Below are positions 5,761-7,234 of a stretch of 7,234 nt of DNA, piece by piece. The position numbers and the translations under genes are program-made. The DNA is from Coriobacteriales bacterium. Its GTDB lineage: Bacteria > Actinomycetota > Coriobacteriia > Coriobacteriales > QAMH01. Position 1 is the stretch's first letter. Each line of letters starts with the position of its first letter. Under the pieces are notes generated by a model. It saw nothing but the letters and a program-made list of their open reading frames with translations, was not told where the DNA came from and ran no database searches. The stretch lies in the NCBI GenBank assembly GCA_024408695.1, contig JAKSUU010000050.1:1-7234 (forward strand). The letters run 5' to 3'.

Positions 5761-5784
5761 TACAATTTACATGCTTAACATATT

Positions 5785-6966
5785 ATGTTTGAGCAAGTCT
5801 GTTTAGTTCATTATCACGAAATTGGCCTTAAGGGCAAAAATCGTCCGTTGTTTGAACGCCAATTAATCAAAAATATTAAAATAAAAATAAATCCAATTGG
5901 TCAATGCGATGTTGATCGCATTTCAGGACATATTTTAGTTGCTCCAAAAAAGGGCACAAAGCTAGAGCCCGAAAAATTTGATGTAATTTTTAATGTGCTT
6001 TTAAAGATTCCAGGTGTTGTGCGTGTTTCTTTGTGCTCTAAGTGTGCGCGTGTTGAAGAAGAATATTTTAGGGCAAGTTATTTGGCTCTAACAAATTTTG
6101 GCGATTTTGAGACATTCAAGGTAGATGCACGCAGGAATCATACCGATTTCGAAAAAGATTCTATGACTCTAAACCAGGAGGTCGGTGAATATTTATGTAA
6201 CATGTGTCCCGATAAAAAAGTGAAAATGAAAAATCCTGACCGCACTGTTCACTTTGAAGTCGTTCAAGGAAGCATTTATGTTTATAGCGTAAGCGAGCGT
6301 GCAATTGGTGGTTTGCCTGTTGGCGTTTCAGGAAAAGTGGTTTCTCTTCTTTCTAGTGGCATTGATAGCCCAGTTGCTTCATTTCAACTTATGAAACGTG
6401 GTGCCACTGTATGTGGAGTTCATTTTTGTGGAACGCCAATATCAAGCGATGCGAGTATTTATTTGGTAGACGAAATCGCACAAAAATTGCAGGACCAATT
6501 TGGCGGTATGCCTCGTGTTTATTATATAGATTTTGGCAATTATCAAAAGCAGATTGCACAAAGCTGTGACAGCGAGTACCGTGTGGTTTTGTATCGACGG
6601 CTTATGTTTAAAGTTGCCTGTGAGATTGCAAAACGAGAAAAGGCGCGTGCGTTGGTTACTGGCGAAAGTCTTGGGCAGGTAGCATCGCAAACCTTAACTA
6701 ATATTCAAACTGTTGACGATGCTTCAAATTTACCTGTTTTTAGGCCTCTTATTGGCACAGATAAACTAGACATTATAGATACTGCAAAAAAAATTGGAAC
6801 CTTTGAAATATCAAGTAGGCCAGCCGATGACTGTTGCACTCTTTTCATGCCTAAACATCCATGTACTCACACATCTATTAAAAGTTGCGAAAACTTTGAA
6901 GAATCGCTTGAAATTCCAACAATTATTTATGAAATTCTTGAAAATGCTACTATAAAAGATTATTAA
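5785..6966 (+). CDS. thiI: tRNA 4-thiouridine synthetase ThiI (no rhodanese domain)
   Basis: ThiI adenylates U8 of tRNA and helps install sulfur to make 4-thiouridine; in some bacteria it also serves thiazole synthesis. The product is 393 aa, the short form lacking the C-terminal rhodanese domain of the E. coli protein. Order: N-terminal HEIGLKGKNRPLFE (11-24), a THUMP domain (about 60-168), GGLPVG (175-180), the PP-loop SSGIDS (190-195, usually SGGxDS), TGESLGQVASQT (292-303), and a C-terminal DDCCTLFMPKHPC (348-360) resembling the conserved Cys-containing tail. Cys-X2-Cys pairs at 84/87 and 138/141 are unusual additions. ATG 5785 is supported by homology, although no Shine-Dalgarno sequence precedes it. 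It lies 24 bases after rpoZ and 11 before the next gene. A role in tRNA is more secure than one in thiamine, as no thi genes are in view. Confidence 0.93.
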   Translation: MFEQVCLVHYHEIGLKGKNRPLFERQLIKNIKIKINPIGQCDVDRISGHILVAPKKGTKLEPEKFDVIFNVLLKIPGVVRVSLCSKCARVEEEYFRASYLALTNFGDFETFKVDARRNHTDFEKDSMTLNQEVGEYLCNMCPDKKVKMKNPDRTVHFEVVQGSIYVYSVSERAIGGLPVGVSGKVVSLLSSGIDSPVASFQLMKRGATVCGVHFCGTPISSDASIYLVDEIAQKLQDQFGGMPRVYYIDFGNYQKQIAQSCDSEYRVVLYRRLMFKVACEIAKREKARALVTGESLGQVASQTLTNIQTVDDASNLPVFRPLIGTDKLDIIDTAKKIGTFEISSRPADDCCTLFMPKHPCTHTSIKSCENFEESLEIPTIIYEILENATIKDY

Positions 6967-6977
6967 AGCGTTTTGTT

Positions 6978-7234
6978 ATGAATATCAATTTAAATATTTA
7001 TCGAGAAGAAGAATTTTCATTTATTGATGATGTTCATGTAAAAACTATTGTAAATTTTTGTCTTAATTATATGCAAAATTTTTGTGGTAGGGCATCTTGC
7101 ATCGAGCTCTCGATTAGTTTTGTAGGTAGCGAAAAAATTTGTAGTTTAAACAAGGAATATCGTCAAATAGACAAGCCTACAGATGTTTTGACTTTTGCTT
7201 TTGGAGGCTTTATTATGAACTTATTTGATAAATG
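6978..7234 (+). CDS. ybeY: Probable endoribonuclease YbeY, N-terminal part (3' truncated by window edge)
   Basis: An open frame runs from ATG 6978 to the window edge (85 codons plus two bases), too short and incomplete for routine gene finding. The translation contains IELSISFVGSEKICSLNKE (42-60) followed by YRQIDKPTDVLTF (61-73). This corresponds to the YbeY/UPF0054 pattern of a beta strand, an LN-x-x-YR helix and D-K-P-T-D-V-L-S-F. YbeY is a zinc-dependent RNase-like protein in 16S rRNA maturation and ribosome quality control. The zinc-binding HGxLHLxGYDH motif would lie beyond the window. After TDVLTFAF the usual acidic stretch is replaced by GGFIMNLFDK, which is less typical. No strong ribosome binding site is seen. 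The 11-base gap suggests co-transcription with thiI. Confidence 0.8.
   Translation, partial: MNINLNIYREEEFSFIDDVHVKTIVNFCLNYMQNFCGRASCIELSISFVGSEKICSLNKEYRQIDKPTDVLTFAFGGFIMNLFDK

Overview
The window is a dense, single-direction (+ strand) stretch of housekeeping genes with about 37-40% G+C by eye. It reads as a chromosomal fragment from an actinobacterium. Two things point there: an actinobacterial-type integration host factor gene (mihF), and the order of pyrimidine genes, then mihF, gmk and rpoZ. That order resembles the carB-pyrF-mihF-gmk-rpoZ block I recall from Mycobacterium. The NAD-linked class 1B dihydroorotate dehydrogenase pair (pyrK plus pyrD) and the Thermus-type pyrE are more typical of anaerobic or Firmicutes-like metabolism. 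Together they suggest a Coriobacteriia-like (Atopobium/Olsenella-like) organism, with unusually low G+C for that class. The lineage is an inference.

Region 1 (1-4343) is the distal part of a pyrimidine biosynthesis operon: carB (5' end outside the window), pyrK, pyrD, pyrF, pyrE, with gaps of 4 to 34 bases. Carbamoyl phosphate made by CarA-CarB enters the de novo pathway. PyrD-PyrK oxidises dihydroorotate to orotate with NAD+, PyrE adds ribose phosphate, and PyrF decarboxylates OMP to UMP. pyrB and pyrC are not in view.

Region 2 (4344-4609) is a 266-base, extremely AT-rich intergenic gap. It contains weak terminator-like inverted repeats after pyrE and A/T tracts. It ends in a good sigma-70-type promoter (TTGAAA, 17 bases, TG-T-TAGTAT) with a perfect 6+6 inverted repeat at the expected transcription start, then a strong ribosome binding site for mihF.

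Region 3 (4610-7234) holds mihF (nucleoid protein), gmk (GMP kinase), rpoZ (RNA polymerase omega), thiI (tRNA 4-thiouridine synthesis) and the first 85 codons of a probable ybeY (rRNA maturation endonuclease). The most striking feature is inside gmk. Codons 43-51 form a perfect 12-bp, 3-nt-loop inverted repeat followed directly by a T run, which is the architecture of an intrinsic terminator in the coding strand of an intact gene. It could tune mihF output against gmk-rpoZ output, depending on whether gmk is being translated.

I see no mobile element, CRISPR array, tRNA or rRNA, and no clearly novel multi-gene system. The candidates for a second look are regulatory structures and a few active-site substitutions.
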